DNA from: CAZGSV01 sp964528605
GTDB lineage: Bacteria > Armatimonadota > Zipacnadia > CAZGSV01
Assembly: GCA_964528605.1 (NCBI GenBank)
Contig: CAZGSV010000040.1
Coordinates: forward strand, 1 to 26,940
Direction of reading: 5' to 3'
Length of the DNA stretch: 26,940 nucleotides
A program made the translations under genes and the position numbers. Of the stretch, positions 1 to 7,922 are shown in pieces (position 1 is the stretch's first letter; the number at the start of each line of letters is the position of its first letter). The notes below the pieces were generated by a model, which was not told where the DNA came from, did no database searches, and saw only the letters and a list, made by a program, of their open reading frames with translations.

Positions 1-1
1 C

Positions 2-163
2 TTCCGCAATGGGCGGGTGGATGAGGTCTATCGAGCCGATGACCAGGACGGCCCGCTCAGCATCGGGCACGATGAGCACAAGGCACGCTTGGTGTACCGG
101 CGCACCGCGCCTGACGGTGGCGAAGCCCTGATCCATTTGGTCGGCGGGCAGGCGCTGCACTGA
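2..163 (+). CDS. C-terminal end of an unidentified protein (partial)
   Basis: The frame is open from the left edge of the window to a TGA at 161-163 and gives 53 residues. The residues are mixed and polar, ending GGQALH, with no membrane segment or recognisable motif. The reading is plausible as coding because it is uninterrupted and ends 34 bp before the convergent gene at 198. The start lies outside the window and the function cannot be named. It could still be a chance open frame in GC-rich DNA. Confidence 0.5.
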   Translation, partial: FRNGRVDEVYRADDQDGPLSIGHDEHKARLVYRRTAPDGGEALIHLVGGQALH

Positions 164-165
164 GG

Positions 166-180
166 CGCGGGCGGCCCGCG
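166..180. terminator. GC hairpin between convergent genes
   Basis: A perfect 6-bp stem (CGCGGG / CCCGCG) with a CGG loop sits between two convergent stop codons at 163 and 198. There is no U-tract in either direction, so intrinsic termination is only a possibility. The same U-less arrangement recurs at other gene ends in this window. Confidence 0.3.
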
Positions 181-197
181 GGTGGCCGGGCCAGGCT

Positions 198-1406
198 TCA
201 AGAGCGCGTCGGCTCCGCCTCTTGCACGCCCGCAGGCGACGCGCGCTCCAGGCCTAGCACCGAGGACAGCCAGCGCCCGAACGGGCGCGGCGCGATCATC
301 TCCTGCCAGAGGGCTTTGAGTGCGACGCAAAGCAGGGCCGGCGCGGCGAAACTCGCCAACAGCCAGTAGTGCCCCCAGGCCCAGAACACGGGCAAGTGGA
401 TGATGAGGACCACGAACAGGAAAGCCCACATTATCCAGAACACAAGTTGTCTGACCTGGAAGCGGAGCAGCAGGTAGAGCGAGAAGAAGTAGAGGGCGGC
501 CTCCACGAGGCGCTCCCAGGTCGAGGGTTCCAACAGCATCCAGCCCGAGATGAGGATGGCTTTGGCGGTGTCCATGAAGCGGATGCCCGGCCCCAGCAAG
601 AACATCCCCAGCCAGCGCGCCATTGTTGGCGCCCTCCTAGGCAACCCCGCGAGTTGCGTGACCGGGTCCACGTGTAGGGCGATCTGTCTGAGGATGAGAT
701 AGACGCCGAGAACGGCCCAGGCCATTAGCACGTATCCTCGCTTCTGCGCCCAGTTCTTCTCCTCAAGCAGAGCATAGACGGTGATGAGTGCCGCAAGCGG
801 AATGGCGCTCTCTTTGGATAGCAGCGCGCCGAAGTGGAAGACGGGGAACAGCCAGAGTGCCCTGCCTTGCTTGGTTACGGACCAACAGCCGAGCAGGACG
901 AATACGGTCGCTAGTAGGTCGGGACGCGCGATGACCCAGGTGGTTGCCTTGTCCTGCACCCCGGCGAGGTGGAGAGCGGGGCTGACAAGATACAAAGGGT
1001 CGAGGCGGATGGGCGCCCAGGCCCACATCACGGCCGCCAGCCAGCCCGCGGGCCCCACAATGCGGCCCGCCATGGCCCCGAAGGCAAGCGCGCAGGCGAT
1101 GAGCAAGAGCAGGCTCGTCAGACGGTAGCCGAAGGCGTTCTCTTTCCACAGGTGCCAGTCCGCCACGAAAGAGAACATGGCCAGCGGCCGGTAGTAGTGG
1201 GAGGAGGGTTGCATGGGCCAGCGGCTGTGGGTCCAGCGCCAGAGGTCGGGCAGGCTGTGCTGGTGGGGCAGCACCTTGCGCACCATGCGGACCGACTCAC
1301 GCGTGTCGTTGTAGGACAGAGGTTCGTAGAGGGTGTGGGAGAAACGCGCGGCTAGCAGAAGGACGATAATGGGCGCCGCGACGAAAGGCGCATACTTCGC
1401 CAGCAC
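198..1406 (-). CDS. GT-C fold (PMT/TMTC-like) integral membrane protein
   Basis: A 402-residue polytopic membrane protein, probably a GT-C glycosyltransferase using a polyprenyl-linked sugar. The N-terminus is a membrane anchor followed by a first extracytoplasmic loop containing the pair ND (in SYNDTRES) and a conserved-looking YYRPL segment. The block ARPDLLATVFVLLG, followed about 25 residues later by LLSKESA, matches the pattern in TMTC/PMT-type proteins, where DLL and SKE flank adjacent helices. About nine further hydrophobic helices follow. The TPR tail typical of TMTC proteins is absent; the C-terminus is a short basic cytoplasmic tail. The start is GTG at 1404-1406, preceded by an AAGGGGG ribosome-binding site; a nearby ATG at 1408-1410 is out of frame. 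A promoter with a perfect TATAAT lies upstream. The substrate is unknown. Confidence 0.75.
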   Translation of the reverse strand: MLAKYAPFVAAPIIVLLLAARFSHTLYEPLSYNDTRESVRMVRKVLPHQHSLPDLWRWTHSRWPMQPSSHYYRPLAMFSFVADWHLWKENAFGYRLTSLLLLIACALAFGAMAGRIVGPAGWLAAVMWAWAPIRLDPLYLVSPALHLAGVQDKATTWVIARPDLLATVFVLLGCWSVTKQGRALWLFPVFHFGALLSKESAIPLAALITVYALLEEKNWAQKRGYVLMAWAVLGVYLILRQIALHVDPVTQLAGLPRRAPTMARWLGMFLLGPGIRFMDTAKAILISGWMLLEPSTWERLVEAALYFFSLYLLLRFQVRQLVFWIMWAFLFVVLIIHLPVFWAWGHYWLLASFAAPALLCVALKALWQEMIAPRPFGRWLSSVLGLERASPAGVQEAEPTRS

Positions 1407-1445
1407 TCATTCGCCCCCTTTGACCCCCGGCACCGATTGCGGTTC

Positions 1446-1474
1446 ATTATACGCGGCGACGCGCGATCGGTCAC
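1446..1474 (-). promoter_or_regulatory. sigma70-type promoter for the GT-C gene
   Basis: On the minus strand, GTGACC (1474-1469) is followed by a 17-nt spacer and a perfect TATAAT (1451-1446). The expected transcription start is near 1439, giving a leader of about 33 nt before the GTG start at 1406. No equally good promoter is visible on the plus strand for the divergent GH42-like gene; only TTGACC at 1420-1425 with a poor -10 is present. Confidence 0.6.
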
Positions 1475-1563
1475 CGAGGCGCAGCAGACGCGGAGTGACG
1501 CGGCTGCGGCCCTGCTCGGCGGCGGGGGTCAGCGCGATTCTGGACTCGGAGGTGAGGGAAGAG

Positions 1564-3594
1564 TTGCCTATCAGCACGCGGCCGTTCACCTATGTCATTG
1601 ACTACGCCGGCAACCACATGGGGAACGCGGAGTGGGACGCCGCGATTGAGGCGGCGCCGCCGGGCCTGCTGCACGTGGGTCACGACATCCCGGTGCTGTC
1701 GGTCTCCGGCCCCACGCTGGCTTGGGACGTGAGCAAGTTCGACCCGGCGAGCCCGGAGCAAGTGCGGGAGCGCATGGCGCAGGTGCGTGAGTTCGTGGAG
1801 AGGATGCGCGGCCTGGGCGCGGTCAAAGTGATCCCCTACATCGTTAACTGCATCCTGTGGGGAGACCACGAGACGCGCAAGGGGTTCTGGCACTTCTACG
1901 ACCACTGGAACGAGTACGCGGGGCTTGGCCTGGGGACGCAGCCGCCGCAGGACCCCGTCGAATGGCAGCAAGAGCAGAGACGGGCGCAGCAGCACGCCGG
2001 CGGCTACTGGTATACGCCCTGCCCGAACAACCCGCACTTTCAGCGCTTCCTGGACGATCTGGGGCGCATGATCGCGCGCTGCGGGTACCACGGGCTGTTC
2101 ATGGACGTCAACACCTGCTGGTGCTTCTGCAGCGCGTGTCAGGCTGACTTCAGGCGCTTCATGGCGGATCGCTACAGCCCGGAGGAACTGCGCCGCCGCT
2201 TCGGCGTCAAAGAGATAGCCGAGGTTTCGCTGCGAGATGAGGCGCCCGCGGAGTACGCAGCGGAAGTTGACCTGTTCCGCGCGGAGTCCGTTCAGCGCAA
2301 CCTCCGCTCGGTCAGGAACGCCGGGCAGCAGGTGCGGCCCGATTTCCTGATGGTGGCGAACATCGGGCCCATGGGCAACTTCGATGGCTTCCTGCACCGG
2401 ACGGGCTCCGGCAAGTCGGTGCTCGGCTGGGCGCGCGCGTGCGACTACATAATGTTCGAGGAGTGGCTGTTCCCGGGCGAGGCGGCGCCCGGAGTCATCT
2501 CAGACCAGATAATGCAGTACAAGTTGGCGTTCGACTTAGGCGGCAAGGCCGTGGTGCTGGACTACAAGGGAGGGACGCCGGCGACCAGCGAGTTGGCCTG
2601 GGCGGAGTCGGCGGCGTTCGGCGGGGGGGGCGCATTCGTCAATCCCGGCACCGCGTTCCCTGAGGCGCGCGCCAAGTACGATCGCTTCTGGACGGCGCAC
2701 GCGGACCTCTACGAAGGCTACGAGACGCACGCGGAGGTGGGCGTGCCTTTCCTTTACGACCGAATCCTGCTGCGCAACGTTGCCCACCTGCGCCAGGCCT
2801 ATCGCCTGACGGATGCCTTGGCGCGTACGCACCTGCTGTTCGAGTTCCTGCCGTCGCTGGCGGACGAGGAGCGTCTGGCGCGGCTGCCGGTCGTGATACT
2901 GCCGGCGGTGGACTTCCTGCGGCCCGAAGAGGACCTGGCGCTACGCAAACACGTTGAAAGGGGCGGCGTGGTCGTCGCCCTGGGCTCGGTGAAGCCTGCC
3001 GAGCAGGGAACCACGGCGCAAGACGGCTTGCTCGCGCTGCAGGCCAAGGCGGAACGCGACGTTTCCGGGGCGCTGGTGGGCCGCAAGGGCGCCGGACGAC
3101 TGGTGCTCCTTCCTGACCCGGATGCGTATCTGCCGGAGTCGCCCTTTGCGCTCTGGCAACTGACCGAGGACGAGATGCAGCCCGAGGGAGAGACCGAGCG
3201 GCGTGCAGCCGCGGCTGCGGCCGCAGGCGTTCCGGTTCCGGGCGAGAGGCTGGTCGGGTTGCTCCGGGGCTTGCTTGGTGGCGGCACCTGCTGCGAAGGC
3301 CCTGGCGCGGAAAGCGTGCGCCTCAATGCGTGGCTACGGGCGGAGACCCTCGTTCTGCACCTGGTCAACTATGCCGTGCCTTTGCTGCGGCCCCAGGAGA
3401 AGCCCGCGCCCTCCCCAGCAGGTCCTCTCCGAGTGCGCCTGCCGCTGCCCCCGGGCTTGGCCATAGCCCAAGCGCGCGCCTACAGCCCTGACGAGCCGTC
3501 GCGACAGGTGGAGGTCGCCGTTGCCCGCCGGACGGCTGAGTTCGAATGGCCCAGCCTTGGTGTCTACGGCGTGGTAGCATTCACGCGTGCGTAG
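1564..3594 (+). CDS. GH42-like glycoside hydrolase (TIM barrel plus trimerisation-like domain), copy 1
   Basis: Probable beta-galactosidase-superfamily hydrolase of 676 residues. Residues 1-410 look like a TIM barrel. They contain a Cys-rich segment near residues 179-192 (DVNTCWCFCSAC) followed by an F..FM..RYSPEELRRRFG stretch, and a MFEEW motif near residue 297 that may carry an acidic catalytic residue. From about residue 424 a second alpha/beta domain (LLFEFLPSL, then a ...LRKHVERGGVVVALG... stretch) resembles the GH42 trimerisation domain. The C-terminus is a small beta domain. I chose the TTG at 1564 because GGAGGTGA lies 7 nt upstream and because it aligns with the ATG of the neighbouring paralog; GTG 1552 is an alternative. 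No signal peptide is seen, so a cytoplasmic enzyme is likely. The substrate is unknown. Confidence 0.75.
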   Translation: MPISTRPFTYVIDYAGNHMGNAEWDAAIEAAPPGLLHVGHDIPVLSVSGPTLAWDVSKFDPASPEQVRERMAQVREFVERMRGLGAVKVIPYIVNCILWGDHETRKGFWHFYDHWNEYAGLGLGTQPPQDPVEWQQEQRRAQQHAGGYWYTPCPNNPHFQRFLDDLGRMIARCGYHGLFMDVNTCWCFCSACQADFRRFMADRYSPEELRRRFGVKEIAEVSLRDEAPAEYAAEVDLFRAESVQRNLRSVRNAGQQVRPDFLMVANIGPMGNFDGFLHRTGSGKSVLGWARACDYIMFEEWLFPGEAAPGVISDQIMQYKLAFDLGGKAVVLDYKGGTPATSELAWAESAAFGGGGAFVNPGTAFPEARAKYDRFWTAHADLYEGYETHAEVGVPFLYDRILLRNVAHLRQAYRLTDALARTHLLFEFLPSLADEERLARLPVVILPAVDFLRPEEDLALRKHVERGGVVVALGSVKPAEQGTTAQDGLLALQAKAERDVSGALVGRKGAGRLVLLPDPDAYLPESPFALWQLTEDEMQPEGETERRAAAAAAAGVPVPGERLVGLLRGLLGGGTCCEGPGAESVRLNAWLRAETLVLHLVNYAVPLLRPQEKPAPSPAGPLRVRLPLPPGLAIAQARAYSPDEPSRQVEVAVARRTAEFEWPSLGVYGVVAFTRA

Positions 3595-3671
3595 TTGAGA
3601 AGTCGCTTGCGGGGGGGCACGCGTCAGCGGGTGTTGGTCAGCACAACTCTTTCGTGAGGATGAAGTGCCCG

Positions 3672-5711
3672 ATGCGAACGACCACGCGGCCGTTTACTTG
3701 CGTCATTGACTACTCCGGCGACCACATGGACAACCCCCAGTGGGACGCGGCAGTTGCCGAGGCCCCGCCCAACCTCTTGCACGTCGGTCACCACATCCCC
3801 GTCTCCTCCATCCCCGGCCCGACCCTGGCCTGGGACGTGGAGACCTTTCGGCCGGCCACCCCGACACAGGTGCGCGAACGCACGGAGAAAGTGCGCGCAT
3901 TCATCGCACACATGCGCGCTCTCGGGGCAGAGAAGATGATCCCCTACATCGTCAACTGCATCATGTGGGGCGACCACGAGAAGCGGGAGGGCTTCTGGCA
4001 TTTCTACGACCATTGGAACGAGTACGCGGGGCTGGGTTTGGGGGCGCAGCCCCCGCAGGACCCCATTGACTGGCAGCAAGAGCCCCGCCGGCCCACCAGG
4101 GGAGTCGGCGGCTACTGGTACACCCCCTGCCCCAACAACCCTCACTACCAGCGATTCCTGGACGACATCGCGTGCATGATCGCGCGCTGCGGGTACGACG
4201 GCTTGTTCATGGACGTGTGCACCTGTTGGTGCTTTTGCAGCGCGTGTCAGGCCGGGTTCAAGGCTTTCCTGGCCGACCGCTTCACCCCGGAGGAACTTGA
4301 GAGTCGTTTCGGGATCACGGACATGTCCCAGGCCTCGGTGCGGGAGAACGCCAACTCGGAATATCGCGCGCAAGTGCAGCACTTCCGCATAGACTCAGTC
4401 GCGCGCAACCTACGCTCGGTCAAGAATGCGGCTCGCGAGATACGCCCCGACTTCCTCCTGGTGGCCAACCTGGGCCCGATGAACAACTTCCCCGGCGCGG
4501 TGGAGCGGCTGAACGGGGGGAAGTCCGTGCTCCGCTGGGGCGAGGTCTGCGACTACATCATGTTCGAGGAGTGGTTCTATCCCGGGACGTTGGCGCCCGG
4601 CGTAATCTGCGACGGCATATTGCAGTACAAGATGGCCTTCGACTTTGGCGGCAAGGGCGTGGTGCTGGACTACGTCGGAGGCACGCAGGCGACGGCGGAA
4701 CTGGCCTGGGCGGAGGCGGCAGCCTTCAGCGGGGGGGGCGCCTTCGTCAACCCGAGCACGACTTTCCCTGAGGCGCGCCGCAAGTACCATCAGTTCTTCA
4801 CCGAGAACGGCGACCTCTACCAGGGATACCAAACCTACGCCGAGGTGGGGCTGCCATTCCTCTATGACCGCATCCATCTGGGCAACGTGACCCACATGCG
4901 GCAGGTGTACCGCCTGAAGGACGCCCTCGCACATGCGCACTTGCTCTTCGAGTTCCTCCCCTCACTGGAGGACGAAGCCCGCCTTGCCCGGCTGCCGGTG
5001 GTGCTCTTGCCCAGCGTGGAGGTCCTTAGCGCCGCAGAGGACCAGGCCTTGGGGCGCTACCTCGAGCACGGCGGCATCGCGCTGGCGCTGGGCACACTCG
5101 GGCGCGCAGCGGGCAGCGCGACCCTCCCGGACGGTCTGCTGGCGGTCGCAAAGACGGCACCAGGCGATGCCTCCGGGACGCTGACTGCCGCCAAGGGCGC
5201 CGGGCGGCTCGTGCTTCTGTCGGAGCCAGACGCTTGGCTGCCGGAAGCACCCTTTGCCCCTTGGCAGATGTCCGAGGACGAAATGCACAAGGAGCACGAA
5301 GCCCAGCGCCGGGCAGCTGCGACGGCGGCTGCGGGCGTTCCGGTTGCTGGCGAGAGGCTGGTCGGGTTGTTGCGGGGCTTGCTTGGCGGCGGCGGCACCC
5401 GCTGCCAAGGCCCTGGCGCCGAAAGCGTGCGCATCCATGCGTTCCTGAACGCGGAGGCGCTCGTCCTGCACTTAGTCAACTATGCCGTTCCCCTGTTGCG
5501 CCCTCAGGACGAGGCGGTGCCCTCCCCAGCAGGTCCTCTACGAGTGCGCCTGCCGTTGCCCCCGGGCTTGGCCATAGCCCAAGCGCGCGCCTACAGCCCT
5601 GACGAAGAGGAGCGCCCAGTGGAGGTGGCCGTCGCCGCCGGGGCCGCCGAGTTCGAGTGGTCTAGCCTAAAGGTCTACGGCGCGGTAAGATTCACCTTGA
5701 CTCGGGGCTAG
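3672..5711 (+). CDS. GH42-like glycoside hydrolase, tandem copy 2
   Basis: A 679-residue paralog of the preceding protein, colinear throughout, with the same Cys-rich segment (DVCTCWCFCSAC), the same MFEEW motif and the same trimerisation-like domain. The start ATG at 3672 aligns with the TTG of copy 1; GAGG lies 12 nt upstream, and an in-frame ATG at 3660 is possible. It begins 77 bp after copy 1 and is probably cotranscribed with it. Retention of the family residues in both copies argues against a pseudogene. The last 100 codons are far closer to copy 1 at DNA level than the barrel is, which suggests recombination between the copies. Different substrate preferences for the two enzymes would be a reasonable inference but are not shown. 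Confidence 0.75.
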   Translation: MRTTTRPFTCVIDYSGDHMDNPQWDAAVAEAPPNLLHVGHHIPVSSIPGPTLAWDVETFRPATPTQVRERTEKVRAFIAHMRALGAEKMIPYIVNCIMWGDHEKREGFWHFYDHWNEYAGLGLGAQPPQDPIDWQQEPRRPTRGVGGYWYTPCPNNPHYQRFLDDIACMIARCGYDGLFMDVCTCWCFCSACQAGFKAFLADRFTPEELESRFGITDMSQASVRENANSEYRAQVQHFRIDSVARNLRSVKNAAREIRPDFLLVANLGPMNNFPGAVERLNGGKSVLRWGEVCDYIMFEEWFYPGTLAPGVICDGILQYKMAFDFGGKGVVLDYVGGTQATAELAWAEAAAFSGGGAFVNPSTTFPEARRKYHQFFTENGDLYQGYQTYAEVGLPFLYDRIHLGNVTHMRQVYRLKDALAHAHLLFEFLPSLEDEARLARLPVVLLPSVEVLSAAEDQALGRYLEHGGIALALGTLGRAAGSATLPDGLLAVAKTAPGDASGTLTAAKGAGRLVLLSEPDAWLPEAPFAPWQMSEDEMHKEHEAQRRAAATAAAGVPVAGERLVGLLRGLLGGGGTRCQGPGAESVRIHAFLNAEALVLHLVNYAVPLLRPQDEAVPSPAGPLRVRLPLPPGLAIAQARAYSPDEEERPVEVAVAAGAAEFEWSSLKVYGAVRFTLTRG

Positions 5712-5737
5712 AATGGTTCGTCAGGGAGGTCGGCACC

Positions 5738-6526
5738 ATGTTCGTGGCCTGCTCGACGCTCAGTTTTGACGAGGTGCCTCTGGCAGTGGCGGCGCAGCGC
5801 ATCACGGAGTTGGGGCTTGAGGCTCTGGAGGTGGGCTGCATAGACCAGTGGGCCCACTGCTCGCCGTGGGACCTAGCGGAGGACAGCGCCGGGGCCGTGA
5901 GGCAGATGAAGCAGATTCAGGACGAGACCGCGACCAGGATTGTCGCGCTCAATTGCGGGTACCAACTGCGGCGCCCGGAGCAACAGCAGTCCCTGGTAGA
6001 GGGTATCTGCGCCTTCGCGCGCCAGTTGGGTGCGCGCGTGGTGAACATCCCGGCGCCGGCCGCGGGCACGGAGTTGGCGGAGGCGGCGCGCAGCTTCCAG
6101 CGTCTCGTCAAGGCGGCGGCGCAGATGGGAAGAACGCTGTGCGTCGAGACGCATAGCGGGTGCCTGACTGAGGATCCGCAGGCGACCGCCGCGCTGTTGG
6201 AGCAGGTGCCCGAACTCGGGCTGACCTTGGACCCCAGCCACTATCTGGCCAAGGGCCTGGCAGAGGCCGATTGGCGGCCACTCTACCCCCGCGTCAGGCA
6301 GGTCCACCTGCGCGACGCAGGGGGGGCGGCGAGGCAGTTGCAGACTCGCATGGGGCAGGGCGACATGCCCTTCGAGGCCATTGTCAGCGAGTTGAAGGAA
6401 GCAGGGTACGACGGCGCGCTGGTTATCGAGTATCTGCGCCCGGAGAGGCTGGGTCTGGCGGAGGACTATCCTGTGGCCCCGGAGATATCGGCAGCCCGCG
6501 ATCGTCTGACCGCGCTGCTTAGGTAG
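5738..6526 (+). CDS. Sugar phosphate isomerase/epimerase-like TIM barrel
   Basis: A 262-residue protein of the xylose-isomerase-like / AP endonuclease family 2 fold, cytoplasmic, expected to isomerise or epimerise a sugar through a divalent metal. Expected metal ligands are visible: E137 in CVETHS, D165 and H168 in LTLDPSHY, H190 and D193 in VHLRDA, and E231 in LVIEYL. RMGQGD at 204-209 matches the conserved G.G region after the histidine. The ATG at 5738 has AGGGAGG upstream and begins 26 bp after the second GH42-like gene, so the three plus-strand genes probably form one sugar-utilisation operon. The sugar cannot be determined from sequence. Confidence 0.8.
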   Translation: MFVACSTLSFDEVPLAVAAQRITELGLEALEVGCIDQWAHCSPWDLAEDSAGAVRQMKQIQDETATRIVALNCGYQLRRPEQQQSLVEGICAFARQLGARVVNIPAPAAGTELAEAARSFQRLVKAAAQMGRTLCVETHSGCLTEDPQATAALLEQVPELGLTLDPSHYLAKGLAEADWRPLYPRVRQVHLRDAGGAARQLQTRMGQGDMPFEAIVSELKEAGYDGALVIEYLRPERLGLAEDYPVAPEISAARDRLTALLR

Positions 6527-6535
6527 CTGAGCGCA

Positions 6536-6552
6536 GGGGCGCCCTCGGCCCC
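6536..6552. terminator. GC hairpin between convergent genes
   Basis: A 5-bp stem GGGGC / GCCCC with a 7-nt loop lies in the 31-bp gap between the convergent stops at 6526 and 6558. No U-tract follows on either strand. It could end both transcripts, but the evidence is only the hairpin and its position. Confidence 0.25.
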
Positions 6553-6557
6553 ACGCC

Positions 6558-7154
6558 CTACCCTTGCTTCTGGCCCGCCCGGGATCTGATGATCTCGTCA
6601 ACCACCGACCACCCCAGGGTGCGATTGCGCGGCAAGTGCCCCAGGATCTCCAACGCCTGCTCGAAGACGTCGATCACATCGGAAACCTCGTACGAGCCAG
6701 GGCCCGGGGCGCGGTTGAGTTCCACGATCCGGGCGTGGCCCACCTGCCTGTCCCACACTTGGAAGCCGGACACACCGTTGACGGTAATGCCGGCGCAAGT
6801 CAGCTTGTTGGCCTTCATTACCTTGTCGCCCTCGGGCGTGTGGATGCGGACAATGGTCAAGTAAACCAGGTTGGGGTGCTCACGCACCCATTTCTTGACC
6901 TCCTCTACGGTGGCCACGCCCTCTTTGGTAAAGGGGCCATTGGGCACGACCCAGAACGGTTTCAGGGGGGCGTTGGGGCTGCCCACGCCCTCGACGTCAG
7001 GGCCTGGGTAGTTCACCTGATTCATGCGCTCCTGCTGCCGCATGCGCTCTTGCTGTTGTCGCTCGCGGTAGCGCTGCAGTTCCTGCGGCCCTAGCACGAT
7101 GCCGAGGAGCACCAAGGCGGCGCAGACGAGCGCAAGTGCAACCCCCCTGTTCAT
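6558..7154 (-). CDS. Membrane-anchored thioredoxin-fold-like protein, paralog B
   Basis: A 198-residue protein with an uncleaved-looking N-terminal anchor (residues about 5-22), a Gln/Arg-rich linker, then a globular domain. The domain has a strand (PFWVVPN), a helix (TVEEVKKWVREHP), a strand (LVYLTIVRIHT), the motif TPEGDKVMKANKLTCAGI and an ING-like turn. This order suggests a thioredoxin-like fold without the CxxC redox site; only one Cys (in CAG) is present. The C-terminal motif LPRNRTLG is identical in the neighbouring paralog. The start ATG at 7154 lies 55 bp after the paralog's stop. The role is unknown; a periplasmic binding or sensing module is only a guess. Confidence 0.6.
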   Translation of the reverse strand: MNRGVALALVCAALVLLGIVLGPQELQRYRERQQQERMRQQERMNQVNYPGPDVEGVGSPNAPLKPFWVVPNGPFTKEGVATVEEVKKWVREHPNLVYLTIVRIHTPEGDKVMKANKLTCAGITVNGVSGFQVWDRQVGHARIVELNRAPGPGSYEVSDVIDVFEQALEILGHLPRNRTLGWSVVDEIIRSRAGQKQG

Positions 7155-7209
7155 CGGCTTGCCTGGTTCACCTCGACAGCGTCATCGCCGTCAGACGCAT
7201 AGCGTCGCG

Positions 7210-7800
7210 TTAGAGCGGCTTGGACGCGGCCAGATCGGGCCGGCCGAGAGTGCGGTTCCGCGGCAGGCGCCCCATATCCTCCAGCCGCTGCTCCAGCACA
7301 TCAATAACCTGGGGCGCCAGGAAGGAGACGGGGGAGGGAGCCTTTTCCAGTATGGCAAACCGGAACTTGCCGGCCTTCTTGTCCCAGACGGTGAACCTAG
7401 TTCGCCCTTGGATGCTGAAGCCGGCGCAGTCCACCTTGCCGGCCCTCATGACGCGCGCCGCTTCCGGCGTGTGGATGACGGCGATGGTAAGGCGGACTAG
7501 ATTCTGATGCTGGCTGACCCACTGTTTGACCTCTTCGATGGCGCGAAGCGACTCGTCCGCCAGCGCGTGATTGGGCAGGACCCAGAGAGCCTGGACAGGA
7601 GCATTGGGATCACCGAAGGAGGCGACGTTGGGGCCGGCGTACATTTTGGCATTGGGGTCTACGGTGCAGCCGTAGCCGGCCTGCATGGCCGCCTGAGCCT
7701 GCTTGCGGCCAAGGTAAGCCCCCAGGCCTTTCTGGATGCCGACCACTCCGAGGGCGATTGCCAGCACGATGACAGTGTTCACCACCGCACGACGCTTCAT
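7210..7800 (-). CDS. Membrane-anchored thioredoxin-fold-like protein, paralog A
   Basis: A 196-residue protein with one N-terminal TM segment (AVVNTVIVLAIALGVVGI) and a domain colinear with the next gene. It shares the features PNAPVQALWVLPN, the helix IEEVKQWVSQHQNL, IHTPEAARVM, VDCAGFSIQG and LPRNRTLG. The longer open frame to 7938 was rejected because MKRRAVV gives a normal anchor and a promoter (7832-7860) lies inside the extension. The pair arose by tandem duplication; the Gly-Asp-Pro-Asn-Ala-Pro segment before the first strand is also shared. A cysteine pair for redox chemistry is absent. The function is unknown. Confidence 0.6.
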   Translation of the reverse strand: MKRRAVVNTVIVLAIALGVVGIQKGLGAYLGRKQAQAAMQAGYGCTVDPNAKMYAGPNVASFGDPNAPVQALWVLPNHALADESLRAIEEVKQWVSQHQNLVRLTIAVIHTPEAARVMRAGKVDCAGFSIQGRTRFTVWDKKAGKFRFAILEKAPSPVSFLAPQVIDVLEQRLEDMGRLPRNRTLGRPDLAASKPL

Positions 7801-7831
7801 CTGTTCACGACCACCCGTTTCCAGGGTGACG

Positions 7832-7860
7832 AGTTTAAGTTTGCGGCCCTCCGCAGTCAA
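7832..7860 (-). promoter_or_regulatory. sigma70-type promoter for the thioredoxin-like pair
   Basis: On the minus strand TTGACT (7860-7855), a 17-nt spacer and TAAACT (7837-7832) precede the ATG at 7800 by about 30 nt. It sits back to back with the plus-strand promoter at 7870-7899, so the two divergent units have separate, non-overlapping promoters. Confidence 0.6.
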
Positions 7861-7869
7861 GGGTCGGCT

Positions 7870-7899
7870 TTGACCGGCGCTGGCATCGAGGCCTAGAAT
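7870..7899 (+). promoter_or_regulatory. sigma70-type promoter for the GNAT fusion gene
   Basis: TTGACC (7870-7875), an 18-nt spacer and TAGAAT (7894-7899) lie 23 nt before the ATG at 7923. The untranslated leader would be about 17 nt and includes GAGGGCGGG as the ribosome-binding site. Confidence 0.6.
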
Positions 7900-7922
7900 C
7901 GCAGTTTCAGAGGGCGGGACGT

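Noticed and set aside
1333..1563. N-terminal extension of the first GH42-like protein
   Set aside because: It overlaps the divergent GT-C gene and its promoter, and the paralog has no equivalent sequence.
5697..5714. TTGACT and TAGAAT as a promoter for the isomerase gene
   Set aside because: The two elements are separated by only 6 nt, and TAGAAT overlaps the stop codon of the upstream gene.
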